DNA of 64,000 bases. Origin: Polytrichum commune (taxonomy: Eukaryota; Streptophyta; Polytrichopsida; Polytrichales; Polytrichaceae). The stretch is from contig OX485805.1 in the NCBI GenBank assembly GCA_950295325.1, positions 50,926,758 through 50,990,757 of the forward strand. Reading direction: 5' to 3'. Shown piece by piece: positions 12,706 through 25,995 of this stretch (position 1 is the first letter of the stretch; the number at the start of each line of letters is the position of its first letter). A model generated the notes under the pieces. It was not told the origin of the DNA and ran no database searches. It saw nothing but the letters and a program-made list of their open reading frames with translations. Both the position numbers and the translations under genes were made by a program.

Positions 12706-15404
12706 GATGCTGATATTAATTCTGTCTGTCGGTGGCTGATTCTATGTATCCTGTACGTAGACAAAAGGCTTGATCAATTGAGCTTAGTTTACCACAAGGA
12801 GTGGACCATTTATTCACATGGAAATGTACACCAAATCATCTTTTATGAGTACAGGATGACTTGACTGTCGCCATTTCATAAAAAGAGGGATATCCTGAAG
12901 ATTACGGCCACGACCTCAAAGAGGAAGACTGTTTGGGATGTGCAAATTAAAGGGTAAAGGCAGGAAGATATGGAAAGTCAATTGATCTGAATCGGCTGCA
13001 CAATTACACCTGTACTGCTCAAGAGATGAGGATAATTTCATCGAAAGTCCGACTCATACACCTGCGATAATTTGCTATGTGAATAACCTACCGGTAAAGA
13101 CTGCTGTGCGATCAATGCACAAATCCTTCAAGCAAGTTTACAGAACTAGGCTGCTTAGGAACATCAATATGCCAGTAGAAAATCCATGTCCAAGAGAAGT
13201 GCGGTATGTACCTGGGAATTTGTCGCAAAAGCCTTCAGCACCGACGAATTCGGTCGATTTCAGACCGCGGATCCGCAAAGATGGAAAGTTTGGGTAGGCA
13301 AGAGTGCTCATATAGTCATGTTTTGCAAAGGGTGAGTCGCCACTGTCGAGCCCACCCCCTCTCGCCCGTCACTGCCTCGATGTGTGGCATCTTTCATCCT
13401 GGCGACCAAACCTCGGGGGCTGAGAATTTTTTGTTACTACTACTCTCGAGAGCCTCGACAATGTAATTATGAGTCGATGTCCTGTGGACGAGCCAACCTC
13501 GAGGGCTGGAACTACATTCGAATGTCCTCAGTCAAGCGCTAATTAAGAGGCCGGGGCTAATTCATGCTTTCAAGATTCATAACTCGCTACTGCATCTCTC
13601 ATGCAGTCTTTTTTGGATTCAGTGGGAGCTTATAATGTGTTAGTTTCTCCTGATTAGTTAATTAGTGAGTAGTCATTCTAGAAGCTACCAAGAAACATTG
13701 ACTTCACCACAAGTCCCTGGCACCGTGATGAGTGTGTTCTTGTTACATAAATGAATAGAAAATATTGATGTGTTGTACTGTGATTAGTGGTTGTGTTTCA
13801 GTGATGTATTGAGTATGAATGTAATGATAATATCACAGTTTTAAAAAGTCTTGAAATGGACATAGCTGTATCCTAACGTCCTCAAGATCAAACACTCACT
13901 TTCAATGTGCCCTGTATACATTTACACGGATTGATGCATATTATACGCCGCGGAGAAATATGGAGTAAAAGATGAGCATCCTAACCTTCCACGACTGCAT
14001 CCCCAAGAAAGGGATGCCAAACTTCCACCCTCTCAGATTTATACATGAAGCGGCAGTTCCAGAGTTTCTCAATCAGCTGGCAACGAATAATAACCTGAAT
14101 CAAGATCAGAGACAGGACAGGCTCCATCCAGTCGTAGGTTTCAATCGCGATGGTGTGCAAGTCCTACGAATGAATCGAAATGCACTTCAAAGTACTTCAG
14201 AACTATATAATATCCATACTCTGCGTAGTTGGTTGGGCCCCTTTGGGGGCAATCCAAAAAGTTGGCCCTGCCGGCAGGTGTACACAGCACACGGAATTCT
14301 CTAGTGAAAGGAGAAAGTATACTGTAGTTGGCTTTGAGCTGAGCACCCGGCTGTTGGTTATTCGGTAGGGGAAGAGGGAAAACTATGTATGATTTGTGGT
14401 TTCAATTCGCCGCTGAAATGCATGGGCCATATAGATTTGCCGCTGACGAGGTCATTCCAGAATCATTGTGGAGTTCTTCTCAGAACACAACCAGGAAAAT
14501 GGACATAGAGGGCACGAAGTCGGTCTATACAATTTAGCAATCAAAGAATGACATGCTTAAGCTGATAGTCACTCTCCCTAATTAGACCTGGATTGGACAC
14601 TGGGGAATATCGACCTATTGAATCCTCAACTTATTTTCAAGTTTGTTCAGAGAAGAATAGACGAAGTGCAGTTTCCAACGTTACCAATTTGCAAGCTAGT
14701 GAGCAGATCCAAACAAAGTTGTCATCTACAGAATGCATTGAAATTCAGACAATTATGAAATGCTCTTCATGGTCTTCAAGATCAAGAATTAAATGCTCAA
14801 TACTTCAGCACAATACATTATCCCACTTCTCATGGGAACATAGCACGAGAGAAGACGCTTTCACTTTAGACCAATTGTGACCACTGATTGTAGTAAGCAG
14901 TTTACGTGTTCCGGTGTCTCAGAAGGTTAGGCTTTAGAGAAATCCACTATAGTACACTTTTTGCACACAATGTGTGATGAGGTTGCACAAAGAATAGATA
15001 AGTACTATCAAGCTCCCTCTGCGTATTAATTATGGGGCACCAGGTGCACAAGAACCTTATGGTTATTTGCACAAATCTATGCATGTGTTTATAAACACAA
15101 GGTATCAGTTTTGAAGCTTAAATCCCCAGGTCTAGAAGTGTTAAAAAAAACTATTCTTCTTCACATGGTCAACTTCCAAAATCAGACTCAAGGTGCAGAA
15201 ATTCTTCACCGCAGTTGCACCATGGGAGTACCTTTCCTTACTTTGATAGGCATATTTGAAATATTTGTTATGGTTCTGGGGATGATCGTGGGCATAACTA
15301 TTTTGGAAAGTCTGTCCTACATTGTTTGGTGAACCAAGGGGGAGTAGGTTCAGGGAAGTTAATATAAGGTGTATTTAACGGGCTATAATTTGATCAAGGC
15401 GTAT
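12706..15404. other. Intergenic region, no recognised gene
   Basis: Frames of 60 to 110 residues (for example 13972-14304 and 14593-14880 on the plus strand) match no family I know, lack splice neighbours and have no clear transposon hallmarks. The first few hundred bases contain the promoter of the S-protein homologue. I see no RNA gene. Confidence 0.45.
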
Positions 15405-16180
15405 AGAGCAGAGGCACCCATAACCAAACACGTAAGGGATCCTACGCCAGATCTGGAGAAGTGTAAGGTGGTGCAAATTTTTTCATGTAGGAAGATAGAA
15501 ATAAGGAAGACTCTAAATGTTTTGATAATTGAAATCTTTGAAGTCAAGAGTTGGTTTGAACATATTACCACTGTCTAGAGCATGTCATAATTGTTCATGT
15601 AAACAACACATTCCTCCTCACTTTAGCACTCAAAACCAAGACATGATGTCATGGCACTATTGGTTCGGACTTGATTGAAATTGAGTCCCAACTTGATCAA
15701 AATTTTGGTACACTATAGATTGCCAATGGGGTCTTGATCGAGAATAGGCACCTTTACTATAATGGGCAAACATGCCCCTAATATACATTATTACACCACA
15801 TGTAATGATATAGAGTAGAGGCACCCAACCGATCACTTAAGATCTTTTACGTTAGGTTTGGAGAAGTATAAGGGGGTGCATGTAGGAAGATAGAAATAAG
15901 GAGGACTACAAAATTTTCAATAATTTTATTCCTTAAATTGAAACTAAAAATCTTTGAAGCCAAAAGTTGGTTCGAACATATTACCAATGTCTAGAGTCTA
16001 CCATAACTGCTCATTTTAATCATTCATTCCTCCTCACTTTAACACTCAAAACCAAGACATGTATCATGCCACTATTGGTTCAAACCTAATTGAAATTGAG
16101 TTCCAGCCTTATTGAAATTACGGTACCCTATAAATTGCCAATGGGATTCTAATCATGAATAGGCACCTCTACTATATTAT
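15405..16180. repeat. Tandem duplication, about 400-bp unit, two copies
   Basis: Copy one starts AGAGCAGAGGCACCC at 15405 and copy two AGAGTAGAGGCACCC at 15812. Both contain GTAGGAAGATAGAAATAAGG, AACATATTACCA, TTCCTCCTCACTTTA and end near AATAGGCACCT. Many substitutions and indels show an old duplication. No protein is recognised in either copy. Confidence 0.85.
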
Positions 16181-18171
16181 GCCTTGTGAGCCCTTGCTTT
16201 CCTTTGAAGATTTACTGACCACCAGAATTGGGGATGATATTGATTCCACATGTTGGGAGCTAACCTGCTTCTTCAATCTGACATGCAGAATGCATTTAAA
16301 AACAACATGAGCTACTTATGTTTTTCTCACAATGGAAATTATTGTACATTGGGTGCTCTAGACTGATGACACAATGTTCTAACACAATTTGTAGAAGTGT
16401 TCCGAGTGTGGACGGTGGGTTTCTTTTAAGACTTTGTCATTCAATTTGGTGGAATAGGTATTAATTACAAATTATGAATGTTGTATCCTTGCAGTCCTGA
16501 GAAAATGTCCGAGTGGTGTATCTCAAGGATGAGTGTTACAAGAGCATGGTGTCTTGGCTCATTGCAACTTGTGTTGGATTCAATTTCCAAGGGTAACTCT
16601 TAGGAGTTTGTTTATCCTTCCATCTAAGCTAATTTGGGTGAGTTTGGGCATCTGTTGTAGGATTAATTCTTGGGGTTTTGTTGTTTATATGTACTTAGGT
16701 TGCGAAAATTAGTGGTTGATGATATTTCAGTTTTTGTTTGTTGAGTATAAGAAGGTGAGGTATTTGGTAGGTATCAAGTGTATTTGTTACATGCATGTAT
16801 GGGCATTCAGGGGATGCAACATTGTTTGAAAAGGTTGGGGATGTTCAGGTGGATGCTTCTTTGGATACATGTGAGGATAGTGAGTGTTACATAGCGTTTG
16901 GCATCTTCTAGGGTGTCTACCACGTTTTTTTTTCCTCCCCCCCCCTATTAGGCAACGGTAATGGGGTCACAATCTTGGCAAAACGTGTAACCAATGAATT
17001 CTAGGCTCAAATTTTGGGTAGTATAATTTTTAATTTTCTATGGGGAGGTGGTGGTGATGATAAGGATGTCAGGTTTGAGTCTAGTAAGGCATTGGCATGG
17101 TTTTGTGATGTAGAGGCACATGGAATAGCCATGCAAGGAATGTGTTCTTTGGGGGCCTTCCAAGGTGGGTGCATGCATTCTTTAGGATTGTGTCTCTTGT
17201 TGAGGAGTGGGAGAATAAGAGTTTGTGGATTTGCCATACCGCATTGTCTTGTCTATTTGTTCAAATGTTATTGAGGATGATGTTTGTGCACATGAAGAGA
17301 AGATGGAGGCATGTGTTAGTTTCTTATAGTGGGGAAAGATTGTAGAGGGGGGAGGGGAATTGGGTGGGCCAAATGGGGTGTTTTCATCGGTTTCCAGTAT
17401 TATCTATATTGTAGTTTAAAGATTTGTGTGATTTGTGAATTTGTGCATTGTGGTGCTGACCATAAGAAGTTGAAGACGGGAGAGTGAACTAGTGGGTTGT
17501 TGAGCCATTTTGCTACATATGGGTATTGAGGTAGGATTGTGGTCATGAATTGTCAAGTGTATTTCTTATGTATCTAGGGTTTGAGATGCATGATGAGTAT
17601 AGTGTGTAGGTGTTCAAAAATCATTTTTGAGTGCTAGAAAGGACAATATGTAATACCATATTAGATTACTTAAACTTTTCATGATGCATGGGAGCGTCTA
17701 CTTTTGACTGATTGTAATTGATCATCACATTAACTAGATTATACACTTAGAAGGCCAAGTCGGACAATGATAAGTGCCACTCAATACTTGTCAACTTGGA
17801 AGAAATTTCCACGTCATCTTGATGACAACTTGGACATCTTCACCAAGGTTGACATTCTAGAAGCAGGATACTTCCAAAAGGTTCAAAATGAGAAACAATC
17901 ATCCCTTCTGATACATGTATCTAGCATTGCAACTCCAATTTGATAGTAGGACACGCATATATTTACATGACTATGGCTATGGATAAACAAGTCATTTTCA
18001 CATCATGGCATCATGAAAGAGGTCTTGAAGGCAAGATGAAGTTAAATTCAATGTCATGATGTGAAAATGACTTGTTTTGTTTTGATTTTCAAAAGGAATT
18101 TGTTTGAGTTGACTGTCACTAGCCACAAAATGGGCTAAGTTTTCAATAGCATTAGGTATGCCCCCTATTAA
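16181..18171. other. Intergenic region, no recognised gene
   Basis: AT-rich sequence with a short C-run near 16934. The frames at 17014-17345 on the plus strand overlap each other and show no family features. Nothing else stood out. Confidence 0.4.
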
Positions 18172-18514
18172 GGGCGGGTTTAGACTTGGAGTTAGGGCTC
18201 AAAAATGGGCTGGGGTGCAAGAAATCCACTCCTCTCATTGGTAGAGAGGTTGGGACTCGCCTCTTCAAGTTTACATCATGAGTTGGGGCCAATTAACAAA
18301 TAAATTATTTTATTCATTATGACAATGGCCTCAAGCCTTGGAAAAGAGAGCTCCCAACCTTGTGAATTTTTTCCCTCTAGTTGAGGCCATTATCAGAGCT
18401 TTTATTTGCTTGTAGTAGTTTATTCTTTGAGCATTGAATAGGAGGGGAGAAATTCTAAATTTATTATACTTTAATCATTATCCATAGAATAGTTCATGAG
18501 TACGTTGGTACGTG

Positions 18515-19621
18515 CAGGCCATAAATTTGACACCCTAGCCAAATTTCCAGGGGACACCCTGTCCCAAATTTTGGGTGTCCCAAGGACACCTTGCTCCAAT
18601 TTTTGGGTGTCCTCATAAATTTCTCTTAAATTTTTTTTTGTCAAAATAGGTACAATTTTGAAAAATATATAATATCATTTCAAAATCTCAATTAAAAATC
18701 AAAAAAATCACTACATATCATAACTTGCAATGCAAATCAAACCTACAAGCGGCGGCCTTTCATAGCACACCACTTTACCCATACTTGTTCAAAGTCAATG
18801 GCCTCTATGGGGATTTTTGCCATTGCAACTCTCATTTGTGCTTCCAAAGTCTCTAATACCAAACTACACCGTAAAGTAGATTTAATATGATTTTGAGTAG
18901 AAAATCCTCTCTCACAAGAAGCTGTACTAGCAGGAATTACAAGAACAGCTTGCCACAACTTTGTCATATGAGGATATCTTCCAACATAGTCCAAATTGGA
19001 AGAATAAACCATCCAAGCTTGGTGCATTTTAAGACCACCACATGAAATATGAAGTGTATCCAAAAAACCTCGAAGCTTTGATTTTAAACCACACTCATCA
19101 AAAAGATTCCCTCCATTAGTGCAGAAGTGGTCAATGAAACTCTGAAGCCATAAACGAGCATTTCGATGAAGAAGTGTCAAGTCTGTTGAAAAACAAACAG
19201 GGCTAAATAGCTTAGCTGCATTGAAGAGCTTCAAATCAGGATATCATTGCTGCAATGATTCTATCACCTTAACCACATAGGCCTGTGCAATCACCTTGCA
19301 CCCATGGAGGGTACCATCACCACCAAACTCAATTGCATGAGGCAATGGTGCATAATGCAATATATGTGAATGCACCACTCCTGTAGAGTCTTGAAAATGG
19401 ATCTCACCACCTCTAGAAATGTCCAAAAATTGTGCCACAAATTTGGTATCCGCTGATAGGCCCTACAAGTACAGGGGACACCCTGAATTTTTTTTGGGTG
19501 TAAAAAGGACACCCTTGTAGGATTTTTGGGTGTCCTCGGGGACACCCTGTTTGAGATTTGGGTGTCCTAGGACACTCTAGGAAGCAAAATACACCCCCCA
19601 GGGTGTCAATTTTATGCCCTG
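18515..19621 (-). mobile_element. hAT transposon, internally deleted, with intact ends
   Basis: The left end CAGGCCATAAATTTGACACC and right end (minus strand) CAGGGCATAAAATTGACACC are near-perfect terminal inverted repeats starting CAGG. They are flanked by an exact 8-bp duplication, GGTACGTG (18507-18514 and 19622-19629), the hAT hallmark. Subterminal copies of GGGTGTCC and GGACACCC cluster near both ends and are likely transposase sites. Only the C-terminal part of a transposase remains, so it is a deletion derivative of 1,107 bases. Confidence 0.92.
18743..19438 (-). pseudogene. hAT transposase C-terminal fragment with dimerisation domain
   Basis: The frame from about 19438 runs to 18743 with one TGA at about 19241-19243 (LQQ, stop, YPDLKLFNAAKLF), probably from CGA. 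The C-terminal part has the hAT dimerisation signature: YPHMTKLWQAVLVIPAST, then ASCERGFSTQN, IKSTLR and LEAQMRVAM. The N-terminal BED finger and most of the catalytic RNase H domain are absent. It cannot encode an active transposase. Confidence 0.9.
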
Positions 19622-20332
19622 GGTACGTGGATAAGCCTCTCATAATTGCAGCCTCCAAATGGCCCCAACCCCACCTAAATAGATTTACTCATGAAAGCAA
19701 TGAATGGAGTTAGGTTACTTTCTTATTAATGGCCTTGGGGGCCCATTTGCATGCCACATGGGACATATTGGCCTTCGTTCCCAATGGCCTTGGCCCCAAG
19801 TCTAAACATGCCCTAAGACCATGCAAACCGTGGGAACAAAGCAAGCAACCAAACAAACTAGGGAATTTAAAATATAGGCTATAAAAATGGAATAAACAAG
19901 TACCTACCAACTAGAAAGAAATTTACAAATTCAAACAATGATCCTACCCTGGGGGTGGACTCTTCATTGGAGACCTAAATAACATGCGTGGGTCACTATG
20001 AATTTAAATCCCCTATATACAAGAAGTTTATAAAGAAAACAAATGTATACATATTAATGACATGTTAACAAATGGATTCATGTATTTATATCAAGTTTTT
20101 CAATTTAATATGATAAATGCCTCCACTACATATACAAAATATAAATCATGAATTGAATCAACCTATATTACATTGGAAAATCCACTTTTTCTTTCCAATG
20201 AGAAAGTCATTGAACACTTTTTCATCCATAGCATGCAACTCAACAATTGCATCAAACAAACAAAGACAAGAGCACAGTAACTTAGCCACAATTTGGAGCG
20301 TAGAACACAAGGAAGACCATGAGTGCTCCAAG

Positions 20333-23300
20333 GGGGAGTGCTATCTTATGAGCGATGAGTGATAACTTGTGAGTGGAGAGGAAGGTAAAACATTTGGTAA
20401 TAGGCCCACTAGTATCCTATAAAATGTGGTATTTTGGCCTAAATAATAACAATTTTAGGGTTCATCAATGAGAAGGGTGGGGAGGATAAATAATATGAAT
20501 AATCTCAATAAATGCCAAAATAATTAATTAAAGTCAACAAACACATACTTGGTACAAGAAATAGAAAACATATCTAATATTGTAGGTAGATTCCACATCC
20601 ATTCATTCAAATATATGCAAGCACAAATTCAAACAAGATTGCTCTTAGAAGGAAATGCATATTAAATCAACTTAAGTACTTGGACATAATTATTTAAGTA
20701 CTAAATTTTAGTCAATTTTTGTGATACCCATTCAATAATATCCAATGTGTAAGGCATTCAAGTCAAAGATACAAGACAATGTGTCACACAAATCACAATC
20801 CACATTTACTGGATGTTTTATTACAACCAAATAATTGCCACACTAAATCAAAAGCATGTGCACACTCACACAAAATAAGAGAAATCATATCTAGGAACTT
20901 CTCATGTACCCAAATCCATATTCAAATCATCTTCACTACTACCATTATGTTCTTGAGCCTCTACATCAACAAATAGCAAGACACAAAAATAATAATGTAT
21001 AGATTTAATTAGTCTTTGAGGTGTAATGGCAGTTGCCATCCGTGCCGCCTCATACTTGGCATAAATAGGAAGAACAAACTTGTGATATTACTTCATTTTC
21101 TTGCACAAAACATCCAAGAAGGTTAGACACAACCAAGAAGGACGAAATATTTTACAATAACGAACAAAAGTTTTAAACCGTGTGAACCAATAAACGTACG
21201 CACCCAATCGGGATTTCCTTTGAACTTTTCGAAAAGGCTCTTTGTCATCTTCTACGACTATGTTTGAGGATTGCAAGTGGCCAATCAAAGGAGTTGGCGT
21301 TGGATCGAGCAAAGGGGCCAATATGGTATTAAACATGACAGTGTCTTTCTCAAATGCAAGAAGGTGTCGACCACTATGCCAACAAGCATGAGTTGATGCG
21401 TTTGCAACACGCATGAACATTGATAGCGTAAGCAATTGGGCATACATGATGGAATTCAACCTAAATGCAACAAATCTTAGACCAAACAATTACTTTCACA
21501 TGTAGATGCGTAAGCATCAAGGACAACACCTCCCTGCTTAGTCAACACTTTGATTAGGAATTGGAGTTTGGGTCTCTCTCACGTAGACCTCTCTATGGGA
21601 TATTTCCATGCATTAGATGCGTATTTGTTGTAGTATGATTGAAGAAGATATCCAATGATTCCACCTCGGGTGCAGAAAGACCACCCAATTTGTTGAAAAT
21701 AAATTATGGACATGGCTCATTATGGAAGAATAATATGATCCGAAATCATCATGTCTGCAAGCATCACAATTCAATTAGTATGAAGCAACAAATTTAAACA
21801 TTTCATATGACAAAAAATAACAAGTGAGTATTTTAGAGACATTACATATTGTTAGTGTTGTAATCCTATGGGAGCATAAAGGCAACTCATTAATTACCCA
21901 CCAATCCTTTGCCAATGAAAAACCATATGATGCAACTTATGTTCTCACATCATCCCTCATTTTTTGAGCTTTGGAAGAAACAAAAGTAACGGAGCATTAT
22001 CAATCAAAATACCATCTACAAACCCAAACAATGCCTCTATGTCCTTAGGGTTGTGTTCATTCCATGGGGGAAGTGAATTTGGTGGAGATGACACATTTGG
22101 AAATGGCAGAACCTTTGGCGAGTCAATGATGATCAAATCAAATCCACCAAATCTGTAAATGTCAGATGTAACTTGAGTCTTCCAAGCATGACTAACTTAT
22201 GAACAAATATTACATAAACTGTGATTTAGAGTACTATGCAACACTTCATTGAACCTTGAATAAACTCCCAAAAACATGAAGTTAATTCAATAAAAAGTTT
22301 GACATGACCACTAACCTTTTTGACAAATTCAAAAGCCAAAATCAACATGGAGTTTTATGTTGCTCTATTCTCCAACATGTTGGAGATGGAGGAATTTTTC
22401 ACAAACGTTGAACCATTAGTGAATTTGGAAGCCACCTATTGAGATTGAATTATAGAAGAAAATGGTGTAAAAACAATACCATGCTAGGATGGACTTAGAG
22501 TTAGAGCAATGTCATCAAGGTGTAAAACATTTTTCCCTTGTCATTTTGGGTTGTACTGGGGGGAGGAGGTGATGATGGTGGAAGAGTGGGATGTATACTA
22601 GATGTTGCATGTTTAGCTTGTGTAGTGTCCATTTTTTTCATGCATTTGTTACCTTTCCCAGTCAACTCAGGTTCTTCCTCTGATTTTTCCTTCACTTCTT
22701 GTGAAGGCACCACAGACGATCTGAGAGCCTCTTCTTTAGATGAATGGAAGTTTGTTGGACACTCAATAAACCACGGACAAAAAACCAATGAGTCATGAGT
22801 CCACAACATAAGCTGCAAAGTTGAGAATATGCAAAGGTCACTAGCCTTGTCAACCAAGAATATAGGGTTGATGAAAGGGCTTACAATGGAATAACTTTGC
22901 AAGTATGCAACTCTCTTGTGAGGTACCTACATGACAAGAAATATCCATGTAGTCAACCAATGTGATATTATATGAATATAATTTAAGCAAAAGTTCATGA
23001 CATGAAATACACTTGTAGATCATACGTCTCATAGTTGATTCCCCTTTGGAACAATTCAATAGAATTGTAGATTTTGTGAAAGGTGTCTTCCCCTAGAAAA
23101 ATGGAATAAAAACCTTCACCCACTGGAGACATCGCCAACGTTCCACACAATCCGTAGGTTTGAGAACATTCTTTCAATTGACCATGCCCAACTTAGGCAG
23201 AATGCCACCAAACTCTTCAATGACAACCTCCTCCAACTAGGACGTCAAATACACTATAAGAAAACATCTATAAAAACAATGAAAACAAAAAAAGATTACA

Positions 23301-24620
23301 ACATATGAATTCCAAAGGGTGAAATCATTTATATTACCCATGCCTAGAAACTTGCTTTAACTAATTAAGCCTCAAGGTCAGTGTCCCTAAAATCAGGTGG
23401 TAGAAATCATAAGGATTCACGTGACATCAGAGTGGAGTTCCACCACATTATTTTCCTTTGTATTTGCCGTTCATGGGAGTAGTTGCAAGCTTCTGCAATT
23501 TCTATAGAGACATTTTCGGTTTAGGATTGTTGCTCCAGTGTATGTTTATCTGCAAACCAACAAGCCCGTTTTTATAAACAAGGAACTCGCTATATTTAAA
23601 CTATATTTCAAAGTATGTATAAGCTTACCTCATTAAGAAAATCCACTTCATTTTCCAAATCCGCTACCGCAAGGAGTTTGTCAAATTCCTTAGACCTCCA
23701 AGCTCTCACTTTTCTTCACCACATCATTCATAGCCTTCAATTCAAGAATTGGGGATCTCTTGTCTTTGTATTTACGTGATGCTTCCTCTAAAGCTGCCAC
23801 CACATCACGCTAATGACAATCCAACATGTGAATGTAAATCAATCCTTCAAAAAAAAAAGATTCAAATCACAAACATAAAAGAGGTTGTAGCCTCACCTTA
23901 TAAACAAACCTTGCAAATACATCCAAGATAAGAAGGTACCAAGTACTCCCTAAATGTTTTTTCTCACATCTTGCATAATCACTAGGTGTTAGAAGAGTCT
24001 TAAACTCATGGAGCTTCAAAACTCCAAAACTACAAATCCGATGTATCTTATGCACCAAGTTCATTCTAACATGGTCACTCTCCGTAAAAATGTATTTCAA
24101 GCAAACAACAAATTTGAACACACATGAAGCAAAACATGCAAATATATGTAAGTTAATACCACATGAATTGAAATCTAACATGTTAATGTCATTCATTACA
24201 TCAAGGAGAACAGTAGTGGCACTAGTTGGATCCAAGCATATACAAGCAACACTGAGGTGCCAATCTATCTCATTCCCGTGATATTGGTCAATGTGGCACC
24301 ATCATGCAGTGACCCTATGGTTGCCCTCCCCAACCATAACATATTTCCTTTGAAGATTATCAAATCCTTGTCCACTGAGAATGTTTTCTCAAAAATATCA
24401 TTTACTTACTACCAAAGTGGACTCCTAGTTTTCAACATCAATCTCCAGTATTTTCCTTACAAGCAATAATGGCTCCAAACAACAAATAGGAATCAAAAAA
24501 TCACAATTTGAGAAAGGGTACATCCGTGAGTTGAAGTTTGTCTTTTCTTTGACAAATCAAAATCTCCCAAAGTGTCATGTTCAATATTCAATTCCTCCCA
24601 AGTCTCAGCCTAATCCTAAA
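20333..24620 (-). mobile_element. Remnant of a second MULE-type element carrying the ParB/methyltransferase cargo
   Basis: The left terminus GGGGAGTGCTATCTTATGAG (20333 onward) matches the right terminus of the 43510-54934 element read on the other strand. Similarity continues for about 165 bases (shared words include TATCCTATAA, ATTTTAGGGTT and GGATAAA). As in that element, a ParB/methyltransferase gene lies inside with its 3' end toward this terminus. No opposite terminus was found in 24.6-26 kb, and no transposase, so the copy is truncated. The right boundary given is only the limit of recognised cargo sequence. Confidence 0.7.
21300..24620 (-). pseudogene. Decayed ParB-like/DNA methyltransferase-like cargo gene, divergent copy
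   Basis: Pieces in the order of the 48439-54750 gene can be read on this strand. Near 24420-24180: NDIFEKTFSVDKDLIIFKGN followed by GEGNHR, then an in-frame TGA and HIDQYHGNEIDWHL, parallel to the DGNHR region. Near 24070-23900: NLVHKIHRI, LTPSDYARCEKKH. Near 23810-23650: DVVAALEEASRKYKDK and, after a frameshift, KEFDKLLAVADLENEVDFL. Near 22150-21960: FDLIIIDSPK then LPPWNEHNP, a typical methyltransferase motif IV region. Near 21600-21480: ERPKLQFLIKVLTKQGG and VVLDAYAST (motif I). Near 21390-21300: SGRHLLAFEKDTVMF. Several stops and shifts make it non-functional. Protein similarity to the other copy is modest, so the two lineages are old. Confidence 0.8.
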
Positions 24621-25790
24621 ACACCAAACAAATGGAATTAGACACAAATTACACAAGAGAGCAATTCACAACAACCACAATTTTTTTTAAACAATACCAC
24701 AAAAAACGGAAATTAACTATTGCCAACATAACTACATTCCACTTAGTATGCTAATTTTTTGTTTTTCAATCCGCAATACAAAAACCAATTCAACATAAAA
24801 TGGTACACATACACCACAAAACACTCAGAAACCAAAAAGTTATGGGGTAGGAGGCCAAAAAAAGCCAAAAAAAGGACTAGACAATGTAGATGCTAAAATA
24901 GATGTTGAAATAGAAAGTGAAAATAGTGTGCAAGTAGATATATTAAACACTTGATTATCGAGAATTTGTCTAAAACAAGATAAAAATTACTTTATTTTTT
25001 TATAAATAACTTTTTGTAATGGTGCCCTCAAGTTTATAACGAATTCAAAGAATATGAAAATAAATGTAACTTCAAAATATTTAAGGTCATGAAATCAATG
25101 TCCAAAATCAAATTTAACCATTACCTTGTGAGTAATACTTTTAATGATAACTTTTGAAGATCTCATCTTGATATTCAATGTTTGAGTACCTAACACAACA
25201 ATAGAGGGCACCATGAAAAAAATCCAATTTAAACAACACTATGCTACTACTTTTAGGCAATTGACCAAAAAAATTATGGTTTTAAGTATATTGGAGCATT
25301 TTTTTCCATTAACTTGACTGTGCTTGCTCTCATATAAAATAATTTTTATTTAATTCAAGATATGTATTTGGTATATGCATTGGAGGCATTTAATACTATA
25401 CGTCAAAATGCTTAGTACAAATACACAAGTCCTTTTTTAAGCTTATTTTTAGGACCCTCCTTTTGTACATCTATCTTTACTCCAAAAATATTAATAGTCT
25501 TTTTAAATCTACACACTAGAAAAAAATAACACCTCTCCCTTATGTATACTATATATGGTAATCCCTTAATTAATACCCCATCTTACACTCACGTTGTTTC
25601 ACACATGATACAAAAAGTCCACCTTCCCTGGATCCATTCCTAGCCAAGTGGAAAGGCTTCCATTTTTTGAAAGTAACTTCTTTGTCCTAAGCACCGGCAA
25701 GAAGCACTTTGCGAGGATTATGCAAAAGCTACAATCTTGTTTTCTTTTCATTTCTTCTCACGCTGCAACAGGGCTTGGGGAGAATCGGTG
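24621..25790. other. AT-rich region, no gene seen
   Basis: Strongly AT-rich DNA with no recognisable protein fragment. I searched it for the missing terminus and transposase of the 20333-24620 element and found neither. Confidence 0.45.
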
Positions 25791-25792
25791 AT

Positions 25793-25995
25793 GAGTTATA
25801 GATGAACCGGTTGAGTGTGAGAAATAACCAGTTGAAGTTTGAGACTTCAAGAGAATTACCGATCATTTGAGATGAATCTATAGAATATACCTCAAATGAA
25901 TAAAGCAAAACCGGAAGATGTCAACATGTAACCGGCTGGATTCAGAATCACCATGATCTTGACCAACTATGCCCAAAAATTTCCTGGGCACTGCG
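25793..25995 (+). repeat. Dispersed 205-bp repeat, copy A, 5' of the TSA pseudogene
   Basis: Contains ATGAACCGGTTGAG, GAGAATTACCGATCAT, ATGTCAACATG, AACCGGCTGGA and TATGCCCAAAAA. It is a direct, full-length match (roughly 85-90% by eye) to copy B at 30713-30915, and is related to 59880-60290. It has no coding content, and its class is unknown. Confidence 0.85.

Larger units (their letters stand above)
18172..19813. mobile_element. PIF/Harbinger-type non-autonomous element with nested hAT
   Basis: The ends are inverted: GGGCGGGTTTAGACTTGG at 18172, and the right end reads GGGCATGTTTAGACTTGG on the minus strand, ending at 19813. The element is bordered by TAA on both sides (18169-18171 and 19814-19816), the 3-bp duplication typical of PIF/Harbinger and Tourist elements. 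Removing the hAT insertion at 18515-19621 leaves roughly 530 bases with no coding capacity, so it was a MITE. Similar ends occur at 55146 and 55568. Confidence 0.7.

Noticed and set aside
12247..12864. A 205-residue frame on the plus strand
   Set aside because: It is the antisense of the S-protein homologue, whose signal peptide, cysteines and family motifs lie on the minus strand.
13972..14304. A 110-residue gene on the plus strand
   Set aside because: No family resemblance, no signal or domain features and no splice partners were found. It is left as unannotated intergenic sequence.
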